Below are positions 26,156 through 36,779 of a DNA stretch of 64,000 nucleotides, piece by piece. Source of the DNA: Cyclina sinensis (lineage: Eukaryota > Mollusca > Bivalvia > Venerida > Veneridae); NCBI GenBank assembly GCA_012932295.1, contig JAAONU010000002.1:35647521-35711520 (forward strand). The letters are read 5' to 3'. Under the pieces are notes generated by a model. It was not told the origin of the DNA. It did no database searches and saw only the letters and a list, made by a program, of their open reading frames with translations. Position 1 is the stretch's first letter; each line of letters starts with the position of its first letter. A program made the translations under genes and the position numbers.

Positions 26156-29100
26156 ATGACTAGTGTATTAAATGTAACTGTTCTTCCTTAGGATATTTTT
26201 TAAAATTAATATATCAGATTAGTCTGGTGTCATATCCGTAAATGTCAAAATTAGGTGAAACTTTTACCTTTATTTCCAAAGCTGTATTGAAAAAAGTAGG
26301 CGCATATAATAGCAGACTTAAAAAATCTGCTTACTTGTTTTTCTTATTCTCTGCATGCATTAGTTACTTTACCTGGTATCACAGTATTATAACTAATTAC
26401 TAAGTTGTTTCCTTTTCATGCAATATTAAAATAAGCTGGGTGACTGTGATGTGCATGCATGTCAACATTATATTTACCTGAAAGAAACGCTTTTCTGTCA
26501 TAAAATTTAATTGAAAAACTTCTGGCATTTCAAATAAAACCACCAGCTTCCATGCTCATTTCTTCTTCTGTGAAGCTTTTCAAGTGTATCTTGAAAATAC
26601 CTGTTCTGAGAAATATAATGTCTTTTTATCAGTGTGATATCAATAATATTTCATCATATAGAATGTAAAATATTTTGGTTATTGATCATCAGGCACTGTT
26701 ATATCATAGAAAACTGAAAAAATGCCATTGTCGCTCGTGTTACAAGTTCTGTTTTGCAACAAAGAGTACTAGTTACTTGGAAGATTTCTTAGTCATTGAT
26801 CTACCTTGAAACAAGTTTCAGCAAAAAACTGTGAAGACGACAGAATAATCTATCTATCTATCTGAGCTTATTTAACGTCGGTACCGGTTGCCCATATGAC
26901 CGACGCCCCCTGAAGAGATTAGTTATTTTATGTTCTGGGGGTAGTGCAAGATACAGAAAGCATCCCATTCCAGAGACACCCCTGGTTCTTTTTCATGCTC
27001 AGTGTATAGCACTGATACATGGGACCTCGGTTTAAAGTCTCATCCGAAAGACTATTAGTAATGTTAGTGGAGGAGCGGGGGATCGAACTCAGGACCCCTG
27101 CTTTACCAGTCCATCGCGTTACCACTGGACCACATCCGCTCCTACGACAGAATAAGTGGTCACTTCGCATTTTTATCTTGATTCTTGGAAGCTACCCAAC
27201 CTTATAGAAGTTAAAAGATTAGCAACTTAAGTATTACAAACAACAGTTGTATTCAGTACATGACATAATTGTTGTTTATTACAAACACATGTGAGACTTT
27301 TGATTTACCACATAGTTTTCACATCTTTGCACAGAATTTTGGATTACATTTAATAGGTTTAAGTATTTCTTTAGTGGAGTGATATCTGACAGATGAAATG
27401 GTAAAGTGATACTTGATACTGAGTACTGAAGTATAAAATTTGGTAACCAATACTATGATGTTTAATCGAGGACTCAGTAAACCAGTTTCTCATTGCCATC
27501 CTATAATTATATATAATTATACTGTAGAAGACAAAACTAAATTGAGCAAATCATGATTAGAGTAAATTACAGATAATTAATATTAAAACATTCTTTGCAA
27601 ATGTCAGTCCCTTTTGTTTGAAACAATAGATGCAAAAAAACAAAAAATGGAATCATCACTGATTCAAAGATTAACCCTTACCCTGCTGGAGGCAGTTGAC
27701 TGCATTTGCAACCAATGCAGACTAAGAACAGCCTGCACATCCATGCACTACTTACATTCAGTCAGTAATTTTCAATAGGCAACCCCATAAATAATTAATA
27801 GACCTGTCCAAATTGAAAGATGGGCAAGTCCATTTTAGATATTTATCTGGGTAACGGTTAAAACAAATGTGAACCTTATGGGAACAGCCTAATTTTCCAA
27901 ACCAGATTATCCAGAATAATATTGTATTGTTTTATGATTTCAGAACCTCCCTGTGTATGTGTTTACTACTGCTGGTGGAATTGTTTGTGTTTTATGATTT
28001 CAGAACCTCCCTGTGTATGTGTTTACCACCGCTGGTGGAATTGTTTGTGGTTTATGATTTCAGAACCTCCCTGTGTATGTGTTTACTACTGCTGGTGGAA
28101 TTGTTTGTGGTTTATGATTTCAGAACCTCCCTGTGTATGTGTTTACCACTGCTGGTAGAATTGTTTGTGGTTTATGATTTCAGAACCTCCCTGTGTATGT
28201 GTTTACCACCGCTGGTGGAATTGTTTGTGGTTTATGATTTCAGAACCTCCCTGTGTATGTGTTGTTTTATGATTTCAGAACCTTCCCGTGTATGTGTTTA
28301 CCACTGCTGGTGGAATTGTTTGTGGTTTATGATTTCAGAACCTCCCTGTGTATGTGTTGTTTTATGATTTCAGAACCTCCCTGTGTATGTGTTGTTTTAT
28401 GATTTCAGAACCTCCCTGTGTATGTGTTGTTTTATGATTTCAGAACCTCCCTGTGTATGTGTTGTTTTATGATTTCAGAACCTCTCTGTGTATGTGTTTA
28501 CTACTGCTGGTGGAATTGTTTGTGTTTTATGATTTCAGAACCTCCCTGTGTATGTGTTGTTTTATGATTTCAGAACCTCCCTGTGTATGTGTTTACCACT
28601 GCTGGTGGAATTGTTTGTGGTCTTTATCTTCTCAAGTTGGCACTGTATAAAGACACCAGGTAATTACATGTTTGAAATCCTCTTTATGGTGATATCTAAG
28701 TCTGGTAAATAACTATAATTTCCTCAGTTTCCTGCTGAATTGTTTGACCTTTCCCAGAGTTTTTTTTGTTGTTTTTTTTTTTGTTTTGTTTTTTTATGTG
28801 TACTCCATAACTTTGTCATTTCTTTGATGGATTTTGAAATTGTTTTGGCAGGAATGTTAACCACCATGAGACAATGAGTCATGTGCAAGAACCAAGTCTG
28901 TACTCCCACACCCTCTAGCACATGCTTGGCTGCTTAAGCAGTATTCAATCCTCAACACTTAAAGTATTAAAATTAAAGTAACAAAACTGAGATGAAGTTC
29001 TTTGGACAGTGCTCTAATTATACATGTATATCTAAGTTCATGTATAGGAAATACTTAAGCTGGCAGAGATACTTCATTTTTTTTGTTTCAAAACAAACTC

Positions 29101-29839
29101 TAGTTATTAACTTTATTATCATTGCACAACTTTGTTAAAAAAAATTTCATTTGTTTCAGAATTCTTAAAGGAACCGAATTCAAAGATATCAATCCAGATG
29201 CAAAAGTTCCTGTAAGTACATGTATCTCTTGATTTGATTGTTGCCTGAAATGTTTGGCTTTTTAAGCAGTTATGGTAGTGTTTTAGGTTTTGCTTAATAT
29301 AAAAAAGAAATGCACAGCCTGTCTCAGGATATGGTTTAAAATTCACTCATTCCAGAATAACAGCAGTATATTAAATATGTTTGGCCTCCAAAGTTTGCTT
29401 GGCAGTACCTAGTCTAAAGCTTTGATATTAGCATGTAGCATTTTCTAGTCACATAGTTTATTTATTTTGATAATGAATCCATACATTGTTCTTGTCAATT
29501 TAAGTAGTTACACTTGGGTGAGCAGATTAGAGCCATCATGGCCGTCTTATTTGCAATGTCCTTTTGGTCTGCCTCGTTAACTACTATTATTGCAAATAAA
29601 TACTACCATTCTTATGGAGCATTTTCTTGACATTTACCTCCAATTACATGATTCAGCTCTGTAATTTATGTACAGATAATGTGATTATCTTGTTCTTTTA
29701 AGCTGAGCATTTAAGTTAAATACACTGTTATGTAATATTTCAGCTCATACTCACAAGTGAAGTCGTGCATGACCTTCAAGGACAGAAGATACCTGAGAAG
29801 AGACCAGAGGTGAAAGTGGGTGAAAAATATGAAGACTAG
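26156..29839 (+). CDS. Small single-pass membrane protein, about 83 residues, family not recognised
   Basis: Coding exons: 28574-28659, 29160-29211 and 29744-29839, all with good splice signals and agreeing phases. A short first exon 26156-26173 (ATG, 6 codons, then GTAACT) is proposed because it fits in phase. That start is the weakest part. The protein has a hydrophobic segment VYVFTTAGGIVCGLYLL near the N-terminus, a basic YKDTR stop-transfer, then a soluble tail with a KVP...LTSEVVHDL stretch and a charged end, KVGEKYED. Size and topology resemble small mitochondrial or ER integral membrane proteins, but I cannot name it. An AATAAA signal follows at 30094. The first 46 nt of exon 2, with its 3' splice site, form the unit of the upstream minisatellite. 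Confidence 0.65.
26849..27143 (-). mobile_element. tRNA-derived SINE with a 12-bp target-site duplication
   Basis: The minus strand begins with a 71-nt tRNA-like head (27142 down to 27072): GGAGCGG acceptor-like arm, A box TGGTCCAGTGG, B box GAGTTCGATCC, closing CCGCTCC. A unique body and a TAGA-repeat tail at 26849 follow. The identical 12-mer ACGACAGAATAA flanks both ends (26837-26848 and 27144-27155), which marks LINE-type retroposition. A second copy lies at 54779-55089. Confidence 0.9.
27671..27861. mobile_element. MITE of about 190 bp with TTAACCCTTACCC ends
   Basis: It starts TTAACCCTTACCCTG and ends GGGTAACGGTTAA. The imperfect terminal inverted repeats and internal lack of coding match small TTAA-type MITEs. 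It lies in the first intron of the small membrane-protein gene. Confidence 0.55.
27931..28620 (+). repeat. Minisatellite made from a 3' splice site plus exon start, 14 copies
   Basis: Eight full 60-bp units and six shortened 34-bp units all begin TTTATGATTTCAGAACCT, an intron end plus exon start. The last copy is the real acceptor of the exon at 28574. In the true reading frame each upstream unit runs into TGA, present in the TTTATGATTT of the following unit, so splicing to any copy but the last should truncate the protein. Long frames read across this block in other phases are repeat artefacts. Confidence 0.95.
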
Positions 29840-30093
29840 ATAAATTACTATGTGAAATATAGTCAGGTGTGATAATCTTTTACAAAGTCAAAAACAGATA
29901 CTTGTGGCATAATTTGGATTTTCTGATGTAGATTTGTGTGTTGAACTAAATACTACATTGATTGTCACAAATTCTGACAATTCTTTCTGGATTATATATA
30001 ATTAAAAGTCAATTATCTGCAGGAACACATTATGTGATTGAAAAAGTAGCCATACCTTAAGCCTATATATGTAATTTAAAAGAGCAAAATGTG

Positions 30094-30099
30094 AATAAA
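30094..30099 (+). terminator. Polyadenylation signal AATAAA
   Basis: AATAAA lies 255 nt after the stop codon of the small membrane-protein gene and is followed by a GT-rich stretch (GTTTGTT) and CACTGCC. It is the likely transcript end. Confidence 0.55.
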
Positions 30100-30897
30100 G
30101 TTTGTTAAAAATGCACTGCCTTATTGTTTAATGCACTGGTCTTCCAGAACTTAATAATGCCTCTCTGGTGTAGTAGTAAAACTCCACTGACTTCAAATCA
30201 AAGTAACCTTTCAGTGATTGTATGTCATAGGTTATGGGTTCAAGACTTATTATTGACCATGTCACTGCTTGTAAATATTCACAATTTCTGTGGATGGGAG
30301 TCTTGTCATGGTCTTAACCAATATCATTGCCTAGGTTACTTGCATGCCTGAACATGAAAGAAGCTGAAAGATTGTTAATTTGGATGTTATTGTTGAGCCT
30401 AATGGAAATCAGTCAGAACCTACAAGCTGACTTTTGTGCAAGGTTACCCATAATGCAGTGCAGCAGCATCTGAGTGAAACAGTATATGCAAATATGCAAA
30501 AAATTAACTTAGACCAAATTTACATATTGCAATCTTAAGGTCATTTATTTGTATTGCTTGGGAGCACAGTATGCAATTAAGCAAATGTAAAGTGTAAAAC
30601 GGGAGTTGACCCGTGTTGTATTGTGAGGTACCTTTAATCATCAAGCCAAAATGATTTTACAATTTAAATTGCTCTGACATGCAGTTAAGTGTATTGAAAA
30701 GCCTAAAAGTTGTCAGTTGCAAAACAATTCTGTATTGTATCCTAAATTGCACCATATGCTATGAAGCTCAGTAGTTAGATATAAATTCCAGAAACTCATA
30801 TCCATTGAAAATCACTGAAACCGTAATGAAATGTCAAGTTTCTTTGTTAAAGGTTGCGTGCATGAAACTTTCCAACTGTGTGTCTACCCCTATTTTT

Positions 30898-32410
30898 TAG
30901 CTCACCTGAGCACGGAGTCCTTGTAAGCTTTTAGGATCCATGATGGTCCAGTATCTGTCAATTGTCTACAATTGTTTCAAATGACATCTCCTCTAAACCA
31001 GCAGGCCAAATTTGATAAAACTTGCCTTTAATATTCCTTGCAAGAAGTTCTATCAAAGTTGTTTAAATAGGTACAGTCCATTGCTGATCTGGGCAACAGG
31101 AGCTAAAAATAGATTTAAAAAGTGATAACTTCAAAAAATCTTAACCAAAACCACAAGGCCTTGAGCCGAGATATTTAGTATGTAGCATTGTCCAGTGACC
31201 CTCGACCAAGTTTGTTCAGATCCTGGCCCAATGGTCAAAACTGACCCTGTCCCAGGGGTCAAGTATTTCTCAAAGGCTAAATCGGGCTTGTATAATAAAA
31301 ACTTTGAAATTCTTCTTCTCTGAAACTACAAGGCCTAGGGCTCAGATATTTGGTACAGAGCATTGTCTAGCAGACCTCTACCAAGTTTGTTCAAATCATG
31401 GCCTAGAGTCGAAATTGACCCCACCCAAGTTGCAACACAATTTTACATAGGCATATAAAGGGAAAACTTAAAAACTTCTTGTCTGAAACTTCTATTCTTT
31501 AGCGTTTGGTATTTGGCATACAGGTTCACTTAGAGGTCCTCTACAAAGATTGATGAAATTATGCCCCTAGAGTTATTAATGGCTCTGCACTTGGGTCACT
31601 TGATTTAATAAAGACTAATATAGGGAAAACTTTGAAATCTTCTTCTATGAAACCACAAGGCTTAGGGCTTACATATTTTACATATTCATCTAGAGGTCCT
31701 CTACAAAGATAGTTCAAATTATGCCCCTGGAGTCAAAAATGACCTTGTCACAGGGTCACTTGATTTCCCTGGGGTCACTATTGGCCCTGCCTGAGCGGTC
31801 AAGTTTTACATAGCAATATAGAAGAAAATCTTTAAAAATCTTCTTGTTTGAAACCACAAGGTATATAGTTTTAAAACTTGGCATGAAGCGTGGTCTAGAG
31901 GACGTCTACCAAGTTTGTTCAAATAATGTCCCAGGGGTCACTATTGGTCCTGCCTGAGGGGTTACAAGTTTTACATAGCAATATAGAAGAAATCTTTAAA
32001 AATTCTTGTCTGAAACCACAAGGCCTAGAATTTTTAAAATTTGGCATGAAGCGTTGTCTAGTGGACCTTTACCAAGCTTGTCCAAATTATTAGACTGAGG
32101 TAAAGGTCACCGAGGCTAAAAATAGATTTATCTACTTTACCTCATAGAGCCTTCATTTACAGACCAATATCTTTGATATTTGGTTTGTAGATTCCTTGCA
32201 TGGACCTCTATGCTTAGGTGGGGTTTGAGGTCACTTGGTCAAGGTCATCATAGGTAATAATTGATTGACTAATGTTTTAGATATTTGGTATGTTGGCACC
32301 TACAAATTTTCAATTAGAATATGAAATACTGTTTTTTATGTTTGCTTAACAGAAAACCCACAGTCAAAGTACTCAGGTGAATGATTCAGGGCCATCATGG
32401 CCCTCTTGTT
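30898..32410 (+). mobile_element. Helentron-like element, plus orientation, same family as 1835-3622
   Basis: It starts TAGCTCACCTGAGCA and ends CTCAGGTGAATGATTCAG, hairpin GGGCCATCATGGCCC, TCTTGTT. The interior consists of diverged repeats of roughly 100-200 bp that contain phrases such as ACCACAAGGCCTAG and TCTACCAAGTTTGTTC. It lies between genes and has no open frame of note. Confidence 0.75.
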
Positions 32411-32582
32411 TGAAAGACTTGCATAGTAAAAAAAAATTAAAATCTTCCTATCAGAAACCACAAGATCTTGTGTTAGGATATTTGATGTGTAACATGGCCC
32501 AGTGGACCTCTACCCAATTTGTTGAAATCTTGGCCCTGGGGTCACCAATTCTTGAAATAGACTACTAGTATTCACCTTTTTA

Positions 32583-33662
32583 TATGTCGGAAAGGGCATA
32601 TTATGTTATGGTCCAGGGCGTCCATCCATCTGTAAGCAATTTGGTTTCTGGAGGATAACTTGAGTACCTTTTTGCCCTACAGTATTTAACTTCATATCAT
32701 GATTTCCCACAGTGAGTGGCTGACCCCTATTGATTTTGGAGTCAGTAGCTAAAAGATGAAGGTCACAGTGACCTTAACATTGAAAACCATTTCCGCCATG
32801 TAACTTGAACATTTGTTATAGAGACTTCAAACTTTATACCATGACTGCACACACTGAGTGGATGACATAGATTTTGTGGTCAGTGTGTCAAAGGTCAATG
32901 TCACAGTGACCTAAATGTTTAGAATCAGCTACATTCTGTCACTCGACAACCATTTGTCATAGAGACTTCAAAATTCATATAATGGTTGCACACACTGAGT
33001 GAATGACCCCTATTGATTTTGAGGTTAGTAGGTCAAAGGTCAAGGACACAGTGACCTAAGCACTGAAAACTATTTCCACTGTAAAACTTTATAACAATTT
33101 GTCATACAGACATCAAATTTCATATGATGATTGATTACATTGAGAAAATGACCCCCGTACATCTTAGGATCAGTAGGTCAGATGTCAAGGTCATGATGAC
33201 CTAAACACTGAAAACCATTTCTGCTGTATAACTTGGCAACTACTTCCCATACAGACTTCAAACTTCTTAGGATGATTGCCATCACTGATTACATGACCCC
33301 TATACTGTTCGGGGTAAGTACATAAAAGGTCAAGGGGACAATCAACTAAAAACAATCAGTATTTCTGCACCATAACTTGATAACCATGTATCACAGCATG
33401 AACATCATAACTTCTGAAAGACTGACATTTATATAAATCATAAAACCTAAAATTCAGATATGATAAAGATCTATAAAACTCAAAAATTAAAGTTATAAAA
33501 TGTTAAAAATCAAAATCTGATAAATCAAAAACAAAAATTCAAAATTTAAAGCAAACCATTTAATTCGAAAGCCTAAGGTTTCCTCCCATATATCACAAAT
33601 GCATCATACTAAGAAAAAACACCCTTCCGGCATATAATGCTCCACCCAACGGTGCTCTTGTT
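32583..33662 (+). mobile_element. Helentron-like element with repeated core, second family
   Basis: It starts TATGTCGGAAAGGGCATAT. The inverse CCCTTCCGGCATATAATG lies near 33622, followed by a small hairpin CACCCAACGGTG and CTCTTGTT. The core holds about five diverged units of roughly 150 bp carrying GACTTCAAA, CACTGAGTG, TGACCCCTATTGATTTT and GTCAAAGGTCAAGG. Termini and layout match the other elements here that end in CTTGTT. Confidence 0.65.
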
Positions 33663-34320
33663 GTCATACATGTAGAGCCTTTATCTATTGACAAATATTT
33701 TAGATATTTGGTATAAAGGCACCTTGCTTGAACCTCTACCATTCACTGTGATCAAGGTCACCAAGGCTGAAAATAGATTTTTGTGCAATTCCCTATAGAG
33801 TCCTCATTTATTGACCAGTATCTTATATATTTGGTATGAAGGTAACTTTGCAAGGACCTCTATCCTTTGGTGGGGTCACCGGGCTCAAGGTCAGGATCAC
33901 CGAAGATAAAAATGTTTTTTTCTACTTGTCATAATGCATTTATTTATTGACTGATATTTTATATATTTAGTATATAGACACCTTGCATGAACCTCTGCCA
34001 TTAACTTGGGTCAAGGTCAGTTAGGCTAAAGCTAGATTTTTCTATTTACCTCATAGAGCCTTTATTTATTGAAGTATAACTTAGATATTTGGTATGAATG
34101 TTTCTTGCATAAACCTCTACTGTTAGGTGAGTTTAAAGTGACTGGGTCAAGTCCCTCAGAGGGATATACTAGATTTTTTTTCTTTCTGTCATTGAGCCTT
34201 TCCTTATCAACCAACATTTAGATATTTGGTTTATAGTTACCTTCCATGAACCTCTACCATTCACTGGGGCCAGTCAAGGTCACCAAGGCTAAAAATAATG
34301 TTATGGCCTGCTTGTACAGA
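33663..34320. repeat. Diverged tandem repeats, unit about 130 bp
   Basis: Recurrent phrases are TTTATTGACC, ATATTTGGTAT, CTTGCATGAACCTCTACCATT and TCAAGGTCACCAAGGC. The stretch resembles part of the core of the 30898 element and may be its tail, cut by the insertion of the 32583 element. Confidence 0.5.
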
Positions 34321-36494
34321 AGGGGGTTTATTGTGGGGACTTTCTGTCATAAAACAATCCTCCTTGTACAAACAGGAAAAAAACAAACAAATCCTTTGTT
34401 AACTAAATGCTATATTTAGCTATAAAGTAGACTTACATATACTATAATATTTGCTGTCCTTGCTGAAATGTTGTGAAACCACTTTAAGTGAATGATTTTC
34501 TCAGATATGTAAATGATATTGTGACAGTAAAACTTTTACCATTTTGCTCTTTTTATATTATTTTTACGCTTATGTGCATACCATTGCCTATATCAGTGAA
34601 AATTTTCAAACCAGTAATAAACACCCTAAACAATTACTCCTCCCCTCAAGCAGTGTTGAAGGTATGTCTTACCAATTTCTTGAAAATTCGCTTATTCCAT
34701 CAACTGAACATCCTCAAATTCAGTAACCAAGGTTACCATAAAATTAGAAATAAATGCTGCTCCTGTAATTGAAATTACGTTTAAATGTGAAGTAAACTAA
34801 GGGATTTATGTCAAAATATAAGATACATTATTCCATAAACACTAAACATAAGTTTCTACTTCTTGTATTTATATCCCAGAGACTTATCTAAACATTTAGA
34901 TAAAGTAACAATAAATACGTAAATAGCATCACAGACTTGCAATAAAAAATACATATACAATCATTATAGGATACAAGATAAACTTATGTAAATAAATGAT
35001 ATGTTTTTGATATAGTTCACTGTTTAAAAGACGAAGCTATAATTAAAACCTTCTTTGGTAAAATTTGTAAGTTAAAAATCTGTTACTGTCACAGGTACAG
35101 ACTTCATTCTTCAGACAAAATTTGTGAGAGGAGTTTATTTCACTCATGCAGAAAAATGACTCAATTTCTTTATAAGACACCTAGATTTTAATTAAATTTA
35201 TATTTTCTAAATGATTTATACTTTATAAATATAAAAAACATATACATAAACTTGGCACAGGTAGAAGAGTGTATATTTACATCTATTTTTCATTTTTGTG
35301 ATCATAATGAACATTCTGTATCAATAAAACTACAGCACACAAGATAGAATTTCTGGTAGAAACTTTTGGAGTCAGAAAACTTCAAATCAAGACTTGAAAT
35401 CTAGTATGGAAAAGGGACTTCAGGTGCAACAATAAACATATAAATGACAAAATAAGGCAAGCACAGTTTACGCTACAGACATTTGTGTAAATTTTACAAA
35501 ATATAATCTTGTATCCAGTCAATCCCATCAATATCTTTAATGACCTGATAGACAATAACTTCAAATTTTGCAAAATTTCTTTTGTATATTTTTTCCTTTA
35601 TTATATTTTCCTTTAACTAAATTACCTTGATTGGTCTATTAGCAATGATTTTTTACTTGAAAATTTCATGAAAATATTCATCAAAGTGAGTACAAGTGTG
35701 CAAAAAATAAATTTGTAAAAGACTCAAAATACCACCTGTGTACTTTTCCTTTTGAAAAAAATAACTGATGTTTACAATCATTACATACAAGTTATATAAC
35801 ACAATACACAATGTTTTCAGAATATCACAAGCATAAAAGAATGCAGAAATAAATTGTTTGTATCAATATTTACTAAATGGCAGTAATATTTAGCATGAAT
35901 GGAAAGTGTCTATAATAATATGTTACATATTTCAACTTGTACATAATGATGACTAGTGACTATCTACAAATATACAATATCCAATTATAATATCCTTGGA
36001 ATTCTAAAAACAGAGATAAAATTAGTACACTCTTCAAAAAAAAGATGCAAAATCTGACAGCATGGTATAAAATAAAGCTGTTATGATGCACAGTTAAGGC
36101 TTGCTAAAAATTTGTTGTTTTGTTATTGTTTTTTTTTTCATGGGAAAGCTGTTGGTTCACAAACAATTCCTGAGACATACAGAGACCAGTTGAGCAAACA
36201 TCTTGCTTTGAACTTTGTCATCAGTTAACACAGTTTTCTGAATGCACGTTATTATGATACATATAGTCAAAGATTATCCTCCGTCTTGGTGAAAGGCAAC
36301 TTGGTCAATGATAACACAAGACAACCAAAGCTGATATAGCGGTAGTCACATTTCCAACAGACTGGGAGTCTTTTATAAACATTTCAAAAGGTCAAATTTT
36401 CTGTTTTTTCCTAACAGGACTGTATTTAAAATGATCATGATTCACAGGAACAATCTGTAAAGAAATAAAGGTGTCTGTTCTATCTTTATAGATC
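34321..36494. other. Gene-free stretch, possible annexin 3' UTR
   Basis: AT-rich sequence without a recognised exon. A minus-strand AATAAA (TTTATT at about 35597) could end the annexin-fusion transcript, giving a 3' UTR of about 1.2 kb. This is not certain. Confidence 0.35.
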
Positions 36495-36736
36495 TTTAAC
36501 CCTTTCCTCCATATATACATCTTTATGGCTTGGGCGAACAGTGCAGATCCAGATCAGCCGGCACATCCGTGCCGTCTGATCAGGATCTACAATGTTCGCC
36601 TTTTGATACATTAGGCTATTTCTGACCACAAAGCGACCAGTGCAGATCCTGATCAGACGGCACGGATGTGCCGGCTGATCTGGATCTACACTGGTCGCAC
36701 ATGCGTAAAAATGCGTATATATGGAGTAAAGGGTTA
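36495..36736. mobile_element. Palindromic MITE of about 240 bp next to the annexin stop codon
   Basis: The outer ends TTAACCCTTTCCTCCATATA and GTATATATGGAG...GGGTTAA are inverse. Inside, GTGCAGATCCAGATCAGCCG and its neighbours are mirrored by CGGCTGATCTGGATC, and GCACATCCGTGCC is itself nearly palindromic. The element sits 44 nt beyond the annexin stop codon, so it is probably transcribed in the 3' UTR, where it could form a long RNA hairpin. Confidence 0.8.
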
Positions 36737-36779
36737 AAAAAGATTTATCTAACATAGACTGTACTATATATTTAACTGT

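Noticed and set aside
27072..27142. Functional tRNA gene on the minus strand
   Set aside because: The anticodon arm does not fold properly, and the tRNA-like part continues into a body shared with a second copy and flanked by a target duplication, so it is a SINE head.
27927..28367. 146-codon open frame with periodic FYDFRTSLCMC repeats
   Set aside because: It is an off-frame reading of the splice-site minisatellite; the real exon uses another frame.
27931..28620. CRISPR-like array of regular repeats
   Set aside because: Units are contiguous with no unique spacers, derive from a splice site and exon, and the genome is eukaryotic.
36486..36755. 89-codon minus-strand open frame with duplicated DPDQ motifs
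   Set aside because: It lies entirely in the palindromic MITE, and the internal repeat is the inverted arm read twice.
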